DNA of 64,000 nt from CAINVV01 sp036508555 (GCA_036508555.1 DATCHD010000048.1:1-64000); one strand, 5' to 3'; counted from the first letter of the stretch, positions 17,917 through 26,794 are shown. Translations and numbers: made by a program. The notes: generated by a model from the sequence alone, not told the origin.

Positions 17917-18197
17917 AATGGTCGCCTAGAGCAAGACTTGATCTTCTTGAGATCCTTGATTTTTACTACAAACGAAATAGTACGAAAACATATAGTAAGA
18001 AACTCAACACTAAATTGCGTGCTTCAATTAGGTTGTTAGAGAAACAGAATGACCTTGGAGTTCAGTCTGATATGTCAAATGTCAAAAATTTAATAGAAGG
18101 TGATTACAATATCTTCTATGAAATAACGGCAGCTACAATTGATATTATCGCAATTTGGGACAACAGGCAGAATCCTATTACTTTGTATCTAAAATAG
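17898..18197 (+). CDS. RelE/ParE-family toxin
   Basis: 99 residues beginning IKWSPRARLDLLEILDFY, the typical N-terminal strand and helix of ParE-like toxins, with DYNIFYEI in the central sheet and IWDNRQNP near the C-terminus, as in complete family members. Depending on subtype the target is DNA gyrase (ParE) or ribosome-bound mRNA (RelE). It is paired with the overlapping antitoxin. Its last four codons lie across a fragment of an antisense antitoxin gene, suggesting a recombination junction at the 3' end. Confidence 0.8.
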   Translation: MVARKIKWSPRARLDLLEILDFYYKRNSTKTYSKKLNTKLRASIRLLEKQNDLGVQSDMSNVKNLIEGDYNIFYEITAATIDIIAIWDNRQNPITLYLK

Positions 18198-18280
18198 TTT
18201 GCCAATTCTTGAAGTTCATCTGTATCAACAGACGGAGATAACCTAATAATCACCTCCTTACTGGTTCTTTCTATTATCAT
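18116..18280 (-). pseudogene. Truncated antitoxin-like gene
   Basis: The minus strand starting at 18280 encodes MIIERTSKEVIIRLSPSVDT continuing to FRYK at about residue 33, similar to a widespread small Bacteroidota antitoxin. After this point (about 18180) the reading frame runs antisense through the ParE-like toxin until a stop at 18116, so only the N-terminal part looks genuine. The missing tail resembles the KNWWTKNRNRFIK reading at 17612-17653 on the plus strand. Interpreted as a gene broken by rearrangement. Confidence 0.4.
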
Positions 18281-18560
18281 GCCAACCGAGTTTTTGCGAG
18301 TTTAGTTTATTTAAGCTTAAAAGACAAAACCTTTTTAGATTCTTAGAAAAATATTAGAGCAGGACGGGGGACATAATCCCGTTTCTTTCAACTTGGAAGG
18401 CTAAGTGTGCCAGGAAACACGGAACGTGTTTCGATACGTTTTGTATATGCTGTTTTCGAGATTTCGTGCGCGAGATTTCGGCGTAAGCCCGGGCGAACGC
18501 TGGGCGTTTTAAAATGATCGGTTATAATTTTGCATATTCGATTTCAATAAATTAGTTGAT
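18281..18560. other. Non-coding interval with short repeats
   Basis: No gene seen. It holds an eight-base inverted repeat GAAACACG-GAA-CGTGTTTC at 18414-18432, and a direct repeat CGAGATTTCG at 18457-18466 and 18471-18480. A -7-like TAATTTTG at 18525-18532 is appropriately placed to transcribe the truncated ATPase gene that starts at 18561. Confidence 0.5.
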
Positions 18561-19148
18561 ATGGACAAACTTGTTGGGTTATACCGGGGGTTAATTGACC
18601 AGACAGAGACCATTTACCTGCGCTACCTACACATTCCGATTTATGCCAATATGAATGTTGCGACCACCAAAAAGATGAAACAGCTATTGTACATCCTATC
18701 GCAAAGCGTCCCTTTCAAACCCAACCTTACCAAAATCGCACAAATGATAGATGTCCACCGCAATCAGGTGGCCGATTATCTTTTTTATCTCGAAAAGGCC
18801 GGGATTATCGCCTTGTTGCGAAACAACACGAAAGGTGTCAGACTATTGGGGAAAGTTGAAAAAATTTATCTGGATAATCCGAACCTTATTGCTTCCATTG
18901 CAGAAGGTATCCCGAATATAGGAACGGTCAGGGAAACTTTTTTTCTGAACCAAATGGGAGTTAATCACGATGTTTTTTTATCGGAGGTGGCCGATTTCTC
19001 TATCGAAAATTACACTTTTGAAATAGGGGGAAAGAACAAGGCAAAAAAACAAATAGAGGGGTTAGAGAAAGCCTATATTGTCAAAGATGACATTGAACAC
19101 GGTTATATGAATACTATACCGTTGTGGGCTTTTGGGTTTAATTATTAA
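18561..19148 (+). pseudogene. AAA/DUF4143-type ATPase with its ATP-binding core deleted
   Basis: 195 residues. The first 24 (MDKLVGLYRGLIDQTETIYL and RYLH) match the start of a Bacteroidota ATPase family whose next residues normally form the Walker A P-loop. Here they join directly to what is normally the C-terminal half: a winged-helix region (KIAQMIDVHRNQVADYLFYL) and the DUF4143 nuclease-like tail (EVADFSIENYTFEIGGKNK). No Walker A or B sequence is present, so it should not bind ATP. The deletion is in frame and a promoter-like -7 element remains upstream, so a shortened protein may still be made. Full-length relatives are about 370-400 residues. Confidence 0.65.
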
Positions 19149-19213
19149 ATCAAAAGTTACCGTTTGAACTGATAACGTATGAGTTGCAGGAGCGGTATAG
19201 ATTTGAAATTTAG

Positions 19214-19558
19214 TTATATCTTAATTTTATTTATCTCAAAACATCCAAAATTTTCATCTTCAGCAAAATGTTGAATTTCCAGGTAGTTATTAATCATGAC
19301 TTCAAGTAGTGCCAAAGTTTTAATATTCCCGGTACGTATCCAAATTATCTTAGGGGGAAATCCATAAAGAGAATTCAAGTCATTAAAATCGGAATCTTGA
19401 GTTACAATTATAAAGCCTTGTTTCTTAGCAAATTCCCAAATATGTCTGTCAGGGAGGTTTATTAATCCTTCGCTTTTTACGTGAGTCGAACCTATAAAAT
19501 TATCAGGCAACAATTGGAGTATTCGATGAGAGATGTTCTGATCAAAAAGAAATTTCAT
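19214..19558 (-). CDS. DUF5615 PIN-like toxin
   Basis: 114 residues starting MKFLFDQNISHRILQLLPD, with a conserved early Asp, and containing VTQDSDFNDL, both typical of DUF5615 (Mut7-C/PIN-like) putative nucleases. Such proteins are encoded downstream of DUF433 antitoxins. The start overlaps the stop of that gene by four bases. Activity is inferred from the PIN-like fold; substrate is unknown. Confidence 0.85.
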   Translation of the reverse strand: MKFLFDQNISHRILQLLPDNFIGSTHVKSEGLINLPDRHIWEFAKKQGFIIVTQDSDFNDLNSLYGFPPKIIWIRTGNIKTLALLEVMINNYLEIQHFAEDENFGCFEINKIKI

Positions 19559-19782
19559 ACTGCCACCTGATAAATTTTGTTCTCTCTATCTGCGGCAAAA
19601 CTTAATGCTGCATAGATATCTTCCGCCACTAATTCATCAAAATCTTCAAGAATTTCTTGAATTGTCATTCCGGATGCGAGCCACCCGAGAATATCATTCA
19701 CTGTAATACGCATACCCCTAATACAAGGTTTTCCGCCACGTTTGCCGGGTTCAATCGTTATTATTTGTTTGTAATCTTTCAT
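19555..19782 (-). CDS. DUF433 antitoxin
   Basis: 75 residues with GKRGGKPCIRGMRITVNDIL and WLASGMTIQEILEDF, the hallmark DUF433 helix-turn-helix. It is the antitoxin and probable autorepressor of the overlapping DUF5615 gene. Unlike the remnants on its left, this pair looks intact. Confidence 0.9.
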   Translation of the reverse strand: MKDYKQIITIEPGKRGGKPCIRGMRITVNDILGWLASGMTIQEILEDFDELVAEDIYAALSFAADRENKIYQVAV

Positions 19783-19951
19783 CTGTTAATGATTTGTTTT
19801 TCATTTGCCAAATGGAATCGCTGTGAGGTAATTAGCATCCCGATTGATGATTGAAAAATCATGGCGATTTCATCTTCTTCAATATTTTAAGTAAAGATAC
19901 AACATTATAAAGAAGTGTGTAACTAAATTTTAAAACGGGTGGCCTTAATTC

Positions 19952-20001
19952 CGCTGAATAAAAATAGCGTATTTTACAGAAAACGCTATTTTTATTCAGC
20001 G
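19952..20001. repeat. Perfect 19-bp inverted repeat (hairpin)
   Basis: CGCTGAATAAAAATAGCGT at 19952-19970 is the exact reverse complement of 19983-20001, with a 12-base loop. It may be a bidirectional terminator between the minus-strand DUF433/DUF5615 operon's promoter region and the ATPase, a small mobile palindrome, or a binding site. The loop sequence is part of a direct repeat found again at 20049-20063. Confidence 0.8.
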
Positions 20002-20155
20002 ATTATTATAATATTGTTTAAACCAAAATTGTCGATATATCATCTCAACGTATTTTACAGAAATGAGTACCAGATGTAAAGTATATTTTCATTTTCGCAA
20101 AATCATCAGTTTTCATTTGTAATGAATAATAATTTCCATTTTAAATGAAAAGTAT

Positions 20156-20163
20156 TATATTTG
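20156..20163 (+). promoter_or_regulatory. -7 promoter element of the ATPase gene
   Basis: TATATTTG fits the Bacteroidota TAnnTTTG consensus and lies 24 bases before the ATG at 20188. Palindromic TTCATTT/AAATGAA motifs immediately upstream could be an operator. Confidence 0.6.
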
Positions 20164-20187
20164 TACTGATAATCAAAGTTTAACAAC

Positions 20188-21396
20188 ATGATTCAAATAG
20201 ATTTTCTCCGGGAAATTTTCGAACAGCAGAAAGTCGCCATTGGTGCCAAAGATGCAGGCATGAAAAGGGAACAATTGCAATCATTGCCCGATACCAGGTC
20301 TCACGCGCTGATTATCTCCGGCATTCGCCGTTGCGGAAAGAGTACCTTACTTTTTCAGTTACTCCGGGAACGTTATCCACAGGCAGTTTATCTGAATTTT
20401 GATGATCCGCGTCTTTATGATTTTGCGATCGACGACTTTGTGAAGTTGGACGAACTGATTAAAGGGAACGGGAGTACAGTATTAATGTTCGACGAAATAC
20501 AACTTGTCAAAGGTTGGGAAAGGTATGTGCGCCAAAAGTTGGACGAGAACTTTCAGGTGTTTGTTACCGGTTCAAATGCTTCATTGCTTAGCAGGGAACT
20601 GGGAACGAGCCTCACCGGCAGGCATATCAGCAAAGAACTTTTCCCCTTCTCCTACAACGAATATTGCCGTTTTCATGATCTCGCACCTTGTGCTGAAACT
20701 ACGCTTTCCTATTTAAAAGAGGGAGGTTTTCCCGAATACCAGAAACAAAAGAGCGATGAAATTCTCACCTCGCTTTTGGACGACATTCTCATTCGCGACA
20801 TTGCAGTGCGGTATAACATCCGCGATGTAAAAACGCTGCAACGTCTCACCCTATTTCTGTTATCCAATATTGGTAACCGTGTGACTGGCAATAAATTGAA
20901 AACCACTTTCGGGATTTCTTCGGCCACTACCATTCTGGAGTATTTTTCTCACCTGGAACAGTGTTACTTACTGGCTTTTGTCCCAATGTTTGACTATTCT
21001 CTCAAAAAACAAAATATCAATCCCAGAAAAGTATATGCCATTGATACGGGATTGGTAGAAATTACTACACCCCGTTTTACGAAAGATGTAGGTCACAAAC
21101 TGGAGAACCTGGTTTTTCTTGCTTTGAGGCGACATTCCAAAGAAATCTATTATTACTCCGGTAGTGGTGAATGCGATTTCCTGGTAATTGGGAAAGGGGT
21201 TATATCAAGCGCCGTTCAGGTTTGCCTTGAATTAAACAGTGACAATCTGCAAAGGGAAACATCAGGATTGTTTGAAGCTATGAAAGCATTCCAACTTCCG
21301 GAAGGCATCATCGTAACCCTTTCTCAAAACGACCATTTTATTCAGGACGGAATGACTGTTAAAGTTGTTCCTTTTCATGAGTTTGTTGCAGGGTGA
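20188..21396 (+). CDS. AAA-type ATPase with DUF4143 C-terminal domain
   Basis: 402 residues. Walker A is ISGIRRCGKSTLL near 45-57 and Walker B VLMFDEIQLV near 98-107; FVTGSNASLL (sensor 1 type) and a GRHISKELFPFSY segment follow. The C-terminal half holds the winged-helix and DUF4143 region with GECDFLVI, similar to restriction-endonuclease-like folds. These proteins are common in archaea and Bacteroidota in variable regions; their function is not established. It is intact, unlike the deleted relative at 18561, and lies in a toxin-antitoxin-rich region, which suggests an accessory or selfish role. Confidence 0.9.
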   Translation: MIQIDFLREIFEQQKVAIGAKDAGMKREQLQSLPDTRSHALIISGIRRCGKSTLLFQLLRERYPQAVYLNFDDPRLYDFAIDDFVKLDELIKGNGSTVLMFDEIQLVKGWERYVRQKLDENFQVFVTGSNASLLSRELGTSLTGRHISKELFPFSYNEYCRFHDLAPCAETTLSYLKEGGFPEYQKQKSDEILTSLLDDILIRDIAVRYNIRDVKTLQRLTLFLLSNIGNRVTGNKLKTTFGISSATTILEYFSHLEQCYLLAFVPMFDYSLKKQNINPRKVYAIDTGLVEITTPRFTKDVGHKLENLVFLALRRHSKEIYYYSGSGECDFLVIGKGVISSAVQVCLELNSDNLQRETSGLFEAMKAFQLPEGIIVTLSQNDHFIQDGMTVKVVPFHEFVAG

Positions 21397-21411
21397 TATT
21401 TGGCTGAATAA

Positions 21412-22716
21412 TTATCTCCGAACTGAATTGATTACCCGGTACCCGATTAACCGGTCATACCTGGATGAGAATCCATGGTAGTAGACAAAAAAATGGTAAT
21501 CATTTTCGGTTTCAACATGGGTTCCTTCCAGACGGGTGGCATCGATGGTCTTTGTAATTCGGTCAACGACAGCATATTGGTAATCGTAAAAGCCTTGCTT
21601 GAGTAAAATAACAGCTTCGTATAATTTGGTTTCCGGGTTGTAAGTCAGTTGGTTGGCCGGCGAACATTGCCAATCAGACAAGGCGCCGAATACGAAAATC
21701 AGGTCGTCTGTTATCTGGTCCGGCGGAATCAATGCGAAGTGAACCCAGATATAATCCGATTCGAGGTCGCTGTCGCCGGCACGGTCGTTTTTTACCAGAA
21801 ATCTGCCATTCAGATCGTCTCTTGCCCGAAAGATCTCATTCCTTGTAGAGGCATCTCTTATCAGGAAAACATGGAAGTATGAATCCCTGTATTCAATACC
21901 TTGAATGCCCATGCCATTGGTTTGCAGATTCTTGGCGTTGAAATTTCGGAATTCGTTCCCCCCCTTGAAGAGATTGGTTTTCTCTTCGTAAACCAACTGG
22001 TTTTGCCTGATGAAAGTGGGCTTAAGTTTGGTCAACCGATTGTCCAGTCGGAAATTTTGCATGACTACCGTCTTGATTTCGTTCAGGGGATCCGAGATTG
22101 CAAATCTCGGATAGCTGTTTGGATAGCTGTTTGAATAGCTGACTGTAAATGCGACCTGTTGACTTGCCCCGCTGTAGCCTTCGAAACTGGCTTTCCGGAT
22201 TTCGCCGGAAATCTCCACCTGCTTTTCGGTGACGTAGAAGGGCCTGACGATCACCGGCTTATCCTTTTCCCCATTCTCCCAGATCTTCAGCAGGTAGTTG
22301 CCTGAGATTAAAATTTTGACATTTTCATTCGGTAATGCCAATCTATAATTCACATAGGGGATGGTCGTATTGATCGAAAAAGCATAGTCGTTCAGCGGGT
22401 TTTCCGGGAATCCGGCCATGTATTCAGAGGAGACAATGCGGGAAGGGTTCCAGTCCGCATCGCAATGAATCAGCGTGTAATTGTAGTTTTTGGGATTCCT
22501 GGTAAGATCGTCGAATTTTAGGATAAGTCGTTGGTTAGAACCTAATTCCAAGACAGGCTGCGAGAATTCCCATCCTTCTGTAAAAAACAGGACTGTGTGA
22601 ATCTTCTGATCAGTAATGTATTGTATGTCAGTATTATAGATCGACTGACCGGCAAGCTTCAAAAGAATGCCGGGCAACAAAAACAAGATGATCAAAATAT
22701 ATTTCGCAGTTCTCAT
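21412..22716 (-). CDS. Type IX secretion system plug protein (DUF5103)
   Basis: 434 residues with a signal peptide ending at LAGQ, then the DUF5103 sequence (FDDLTRNPKNYNYTLIHCDA with a following DWNPS). Members of this family have been identified as the plug of the SprA translocon. The C-terminal DLIFVFGALSDW is also typical. A perfect palindrome and a 12-base tandem repeat fall inside the gene (22090-22144) and encode the peptide YSNSYPNSYPRFAISDP without breaking the frame. Confidence 0.85.
   Translation of the reverse strand: MRTAKYILIILFLLPGILLKLAGQSIYNTDIQYITDQKIHTVLFFTEGWEFSQPVLELGSNQRLILKFDDLTRNPKNYNYTLIHCDADWNPSRIVSSEYMAGFPENPLNDYAFSINTTIPYVNYRLALPNENVKILISGNYLLKIWENGEKDKPVIVRPFYVTEKQVEISGEIRKASFEGYSGASQQVAFTVSYSNSYPNSYPRFAISDPLNEIKTVVMQNFRLDNRLTKLKPTFIRQNQLVYEEKTNLFKGGNEFRNFNAKNLQTNGMGIQGIEYRDSYFHVFLIRDASTRNEIFRARDDLNGRFLVKNDRAGDSDLESDYIWVHFALIPPDQITDDLIFVFGALSDWQCSPANQLTYNPETKLYEAVILLKQGFYDYQYAVVDRITKTIDATRLEGTHVETENDYHFFVYYHGFSSRYDRLIGYRVINSVRR
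22090..22144. repeat. Palindrome plus 12-bp tandem repeat inside DUF5103 gene
   Basis: ATCCGAGATT at 22090-22099 and AATCTCGGAT at 22103-22112 are exact inverted repeats around GCA. A 12-base unit GGATAGCTGTTT follows at 22109 and 22121, with a partial third copy to 22144. The core is like the palindromes at 45892-45977. Confidence 0.85.
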
Positions 22717-22783
22717 CAGAAATTTGGCTATTGATTGGCGATCGTAAAATAGCGGTTCCTTCCAAGAGCTAAAAATAGCTTAA

Positions 22784-22817
22784 TTTGGGCTGATAGCAGA
22801 AGATTTCTATACCTTTG
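22784..22817 (+). promoter_or_regulatory. Bacteroidota-type promoter
   Basis: TTTG at 22784-22787 (-33) and TACCTTTG at 22810-22817 (-7), spaced 22 bases, lie 16 bases before the start codon at 22834. Confidence 0.6.
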
Positions 22818-22833
22818 TTGAAAGTCTGAAACG

Positions 22834-23610
22834 ATGAAAAATTATATACTCTTCTTTTTGCTCTGCTCTATGACATTTTCTTCCCTATCGCAGGAAGCTG
22901 TCAACAAAATGGATGCACGCGGAATGAAACAAGGGAAATGGGTCGGAATATATCCCGGAGGAACCATAAAATATGAAGGGTTTTTCTTCAACGATAAGCC
23001 TGTAGGGGAGTGGAAAAGATACCACGAAAATGGGAAAGTCAAGGCATTGATGAACTACCGTTCGGATTCTCAACGGTCTTTCGCCTCCCTTTTTGATGCG
23101 GAAGGAAAGCTTTATGCCAAAGGCGTTTTCGAAGGCACTTTGCGCGATAGTGCCTGGAATTTTTACAGTGGTGAAAAGGTTGTCCAGACGGAGAACTATC
23201 TTCTCGGAAAGAAAAGTGGCATTTCAAGGGGCTTCGACCAAAAAAGTCAGGTGATTTGGGAAAAGGAGTTGAAAAATGATTTGCTGGATGGCACATCGAA
23301 AGAATTTTATCCTACTGGTCTGAAAAGGAGTGAGATAACTTTTGTCGGCGGGCAAAAAAGCGGTTTGGCAATTTTTTTTGACCAGGACGGCGTAAAATCA
23401 GTTGAGGGCTATTATAAGGATGACCTTTCCGACGGAGATTGGAAATTCTATGACAAAGAAGGAAAGTTAAAATACCAGATCAAATACGATAAGGGAAATA
23501 TTCTAAACAGCGCCGCTATGGACAGCCTGCAGCTCAATGAGTTCAAGAAATACGACAGGTTAAAAGGAAAGATCCCTGAACCCAAGGTGAATGAATCAGG
23601 CAGACCCTGA
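22834..23610 (+). CDS. YwqK/MORN-repeat exported protein
   Basis: 258 residues with a signal peptide (cleavage near SSLSQ). At least five MORN-like repeats of the GxWKxYxxxGKxK type are visible, for example KQGKWVGIYPGGTIKYEG and DGDWKFYDKEGKLKYQ. Similar proteins are annotated as YwqK-family antitoxins, but no toxin partner is present, and many Bacteroidota members appear to be exported repeat proteins of unknown role. It has its own promoter and is convergent with the glycosidase gene. Confidence 0.8.
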   Translation: MKNYILFFLLCSMTFSSLSQEAVNKMDARGMKQGKWVGIYPGGTIKYEGFFFNDKPVGEWKRYHENGKVKALMNYRSDSQRSFASLFDAEGKLYAKGVFEGTLRDSAWNFYSGEKVVQTENYLLGKKSGISRGFDQKSQVIWEKELKNDLLDGTSKEFYPTGLKRSEITFVGGQKSGLAIFFDQDGVKSVEGYYKDDLSDGDWKFYDKEGKLKYQIKYDKGNILNSAAMDSLQLNEFKKYDRLKGKIPEPKVNESGRP

Positions 23611-23631
23611 AGCAGGCTGGCCCAGAGCATC

Positions 23632-26600
23632 TTAAAGCTGAATGGTCACTTTTTTAGATGGTATAAGCCTCACCGGCCTTATCAATCCTGATGGAGGCAG
23701 CGGTGTGAATCCAAATTCCCTTGGAAGTTCTGTCTGTTTATCCTTGCTGCCAAACTTATCGACCATCGAGGCAGGGATTGGAGCAGCGTTTTTCATGGCA
23801 GAGATCCTGTTAATCAGCGTATTGGTAACCTTTATCTCAAGATGGTTTTTCCCCTTCTGCAGGGTCGCCGTGACCTCTGGTTGCTGTCCACGCATCCAGA
23901 CGATTCCAGCCTCTTTGCCATTGATGGTTACTTCCGCGATATTTCCAACTTTACCAAGGTCCAGGTAGAGCTTCTGATCAGTTTTCAGATATTCAGCAGG
24001 TAATTCGAAATCGAGGATATAACTGCCAGTGCCGCTGAAGTTTTTTGTAGCTGGATCCTCGCTCCAGGAGGTCAGGTGATCCGTGGTCTCTAGCCAGGGC
24101 AGAAATTTTTCCCCTTTCAATGCTACCTGCCAGTTTCCTGAAAGGCTGAAGGGAGCTGGAATACCCGTAACATCTGTAGCATAAGTTTTTTCGCCGGAAG
24201 CACCAGAAGTAGCGTTTGTAGTGCGTAGCGTAGTAATATACTGGCCGTTGAGTCTGGTCTCGGCCACGACAGAAGACAAGGAAGCCTTTGCAATATCCCG
24301 AAAATCAGTTTTTAAAATTTCGATTTCTGGCGTTCCCGGAGCAAACTCAAGGAAGTAGGATTCATAAGGTGCCAGGGTTAAAGGCACGCAAATGCCATCT
24401 TTTTTCTGTTCAAAAGCATAGACTCCAGTAATTTCGCCGGTGTATGGATTCCATTTCCTTATGACCTTGTTTTGTACCCTGAAAGTGACCGGAATGGTGC
24501 TAACCTTATCCTGGATGTTGGCGACGAAATAGAAATCCCTTTCGCCGACTTTCCTGTGCAGGTAGGTCAGTCCTTCGTTTTTCCGCAGACCTTCAAAGGC
24601 GAAATCAATCCCAAAATCGGGCGCTATCCGGTTTCGCAGAATCTTCAAAAAAGGATCCAGCATGCTGCTCTGCCGGTCCCACCAGATCTGACGGTCGAGG
24701 ACATTATTTAATTTGTACACTTTCCCTTTTCCATAACTGAACCCGGAAGTAGCATCCGTTTTGGCTTCCTTGATGCCATAAAGCGGCTTCCCGGCAGGTT
24801 CGCTCAGAGAAGGTTCATTAAAAAGACGGGTAACGAGCTCCTTGACTTTTTCGTCTGTCTGGGCAGCATTTTTCAGTCCTGTCGATCTTTCAGGTAACCG
24901 TTCCAGAAAGAGCACCTGACCGCCTTGTCGAACATACTTCTCAATGAATTCAAGTGTTTTAAGCGGGATGGTCTCCACATTTGGAACGATTAGCAGCTTA
25001 TATGCCATCTTTTGTACGGTGATATTTCCGTCTTGAATAGAAGCATGGTTCTGCAAAACATCGTCATTGATCAGGTCGTAATCGTAACCGTTCGAAACGA
25101 TGAGTCCGCCGAGTTCGCCCCAGTCAAATTCGCGTGTCCACTTCCTCGGATTGATGGCATTAATGGCCCATTGGTTGGCCAGGGGCGAGTACAAGGCGAT
25201 ATCAGCCTGAAAATCTCCCTGCCGCAGCAGCCAGGAGGATCTGGCAATGTATTCTGCCAGTTTGGGATAATATTTCCACCAGACATTTTGTGGCTGAATG
25301 TAGGCAGCGAAAGGAATGGAACGGGAGGGAGCCACCTCCTGTTCCGGCAAGAAATTGAATCCGTGGTTGTAAAATTTGGTGGCGCCGGCAAGTAGATATC
25401 CATCGCTGGCAATCTTCAGTTCTTCAAGGGTTTCGCGGTAGCGTTCCCAGTGTATGAAAGTGTAAACCTCCGCAGAAACGATCTTTCGGTTGTAAAGATG
25501 GGCGCCGGAAGAGACATATTTCTTCGGACCGATGCGGGTATCGAACCAGTCGGCCTGATCTTTCTCTCCGGCGGTGATTTCCATCTCCGGGATGTGCGTC
25601 ATTCCGGCCGATTCGATGTTATCGGAATTGAAGCCGTAGGTCTGAATCCGCCCTTTTATCTGGTGTGCCTTACACCAGCCGAGGAAGCTTTTGTAGAATA
25701 CATTCAAGCCGGTCTGATGCAGGAATTCGTTCACATCGTACCTGATTTTTGGAGAAATTTCACCTAACTCAAACCAGATTGCCGGAAGATAGGGAACCAG
25801 GTCATAGCCGTAGGTTTTTTGAAACTCGCCGAACAGACCTGTCGACCAGTTCAAGCCACTGGCCAGGTTAGCCAGTTCAAAGCTGTCCGCAAAAAGTGAC
25901 TCCACCGTCTTGCCAAACTCATCGCCGAATGCAGTGTAAAACTTATTGCCCAGGAAGTTACAATACCGATCCATTGCTCCCTTGTTGAAATGATCCACCG
26001 CATTACCGGTGCCATTTTTCTTAAGCCAGAAAGACATCAGTCGCCATTCACCCTCAGGAATATCCCATTCTAATTGTTTGTTTTTTGTTTTTGAGGTAAG
26101 ATTTATCAGCGATTTTTCAATCAACTTACCGGATTTGTCCAGCTTTCCAGCGATGGCAGCTATCAATTGCTCGGTTCCGTCCAGCGTGGGCGAATAGACT
26201 TCCCACGATCTTTTTGTTTTGATTAACTTACCAGGAAGCTCCCCCCTAAATACTTGTGGTCCGGTCAAATCTAAGTAGGTCGGCACCAAATCCTTGCTCC
26301 GGTCTTCTTCCGGAACGAATTCTCCACCAATGATCCATCCGGGTCCGCCGAAATTTAGCGATACTTCCATGCCCAATCGTTTGGCCTCTTTTACTGTGTG
26401 TTTCAGTAGTTCCATAAACTCATCGGAGAGGTATTCGACATTTCCCTTCTCGTACACAGGATCCATGGAAATCTGCTCCACCCCCCGGATACCATGGCTT
26501 CTCATCTGCTCCAGCTCCCTGGTGATCTCCTCCCTGGAACCTGCATTTCCTGGCCACCACCACCTGGTATGGGGCCAGCAATCTTTTGGCGGTGCCGCAA

Positions 26601-26739
26601 AATTTGTTTCAATTGGGTCTGTTGCGGTTTGGGACTGGTAACCAGACCCAAACTTGACAGTAGCATGCTGCGCCAGGAGATTGGCGGCAGGAAATAGCAG
26701 GAAGGTAATGTTTAAGAGTAGCAGCCTAGTTAGTAGCAT
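23632..26739 (-). CDS. Glycoside hydrolase, GH106-like (putative alpha-L-rhamnosidase)
   Basis: 1035 residues with a signal peptide ending at LLAQ. The sequence HTRWWWPGNAGSREEI followed by LEQMRSHGIRGVEQI is characteristic of GH106/GH2-like exo-acting enzymes, and the C-terminal part has a galactose-binding-like sugar domain (LDLGKVGNIAEVTINGKEAG). GH106 enzymes remove rhamnose from plant polysaccharides. It would act in the periplasm. It is not next to SusC/SusD genes, so it is not in an obvious polysaccharide utilisation locus. A related catalytic specificity cannot be excluded. Confidence 0.78.
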   Translation of the reverse strand: MLLTRLLLLNITFLLFPAANLLAQHATVKFGSGYQSQTATDPIETNFAAPPKDCWPHTRWWWPGNAGSREEITRELEQMRSHGIRGVEQISMDPVYEKGNVEYLSDEFMELLKHTVKEAKRLGMEVSLNFGGPGWIIGGEFVPEEDRSKDLVPTYLDLTGPQVFRGELPGKLIKTKRSWEVYSPTLDGTEQLIAAIAGKLDKSGKLIEKSLINLTSKTKNKQLEWDIPEGEWRLMSFWLKKNGTGNAVDHFNKGAMDRYCNFLGNKFYTAFGDEFGKTVESLFADSFELANLASGLNWSTGLFGEFQKTYGYDLVPYLPAIWFELGEISPKIRYDVNEFLHQTGLNVFYKSFLGWCKAHQIKGRIQTYGFNSDNIESAGMTHIPEMEITAGEKDQADWFDTRIGPKKYVSSGAHLYNRKIVSAEVYTFIHWERYRETLEELKIASDGYLLAGATKFYNHGFNFLPEQEVAPSRSIPFAAYIQPQNVWWKYYPKLAEYIARSSWLLRQGDFQADIALYSPLANQWAINAINPRKWTREFDWGELGGLIVSNGYDYDLINDDVLQNHASIQDGNITVQKMAYKLLIVPNVETIPLKTLEFIEKYVRQGGQVLFLERLPERSTGLKNAAQTDEKVKELVTRLFNEPSLSEPAGKPLYGIKEAKTDATSGFSYGKGKVYKLNNVLDRQIWWDRQSSMLDPFLKILRNRIAPDFGIDFAFEGLRKNEGLTYLHRKVGERDFYFVANIQDKVSTIPVTFRVQNKVIRKWNPYTGEITGVYAFEQKKDGICVPLTLAPYESYFLEFAPGTPEIEILKTDFRDIAKASLSSVVAETRLNGQYITTLRTTNATSGASGEKTYATDVTGIPAPFSLSGNWQVALKGEKFLPWLETTDHLTSWSEDPATKNFSGTGSYILDFELPAEYLKTDQKLYLDLGKVGNIAEVTINGKEAGIVWMRGQQPEVTATLQKGKNHLEIKVTNTLINRISAMKNAAPIPASMVDKFGSKDKQTELPREFGFTPLPPSGLIRPVRLIPSKKVTIQL

Positions 26740-26794
26740 AATGTTTGATTTTCACCACCAAAGATAACCAATTGAGTAAAAATATAAGCAGACT

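Larger units (their letters stand above)
19783..20187. other. Intergenic region rich in inverted repeats
   Basis: No gene seen in about 400 bases. It contains the perfect 19-base-arm hairpin at 19952-20001, a 15-base direct repeat CGTATTTTACAGAAA at 19968-19982 and 20049-20063, and A/T-rich palindromes TTCATTTGTAATGAA (about 20112-20126) and a TTTAAATGAAA segment just before the ATPase promoter. Confidence 0.7.
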
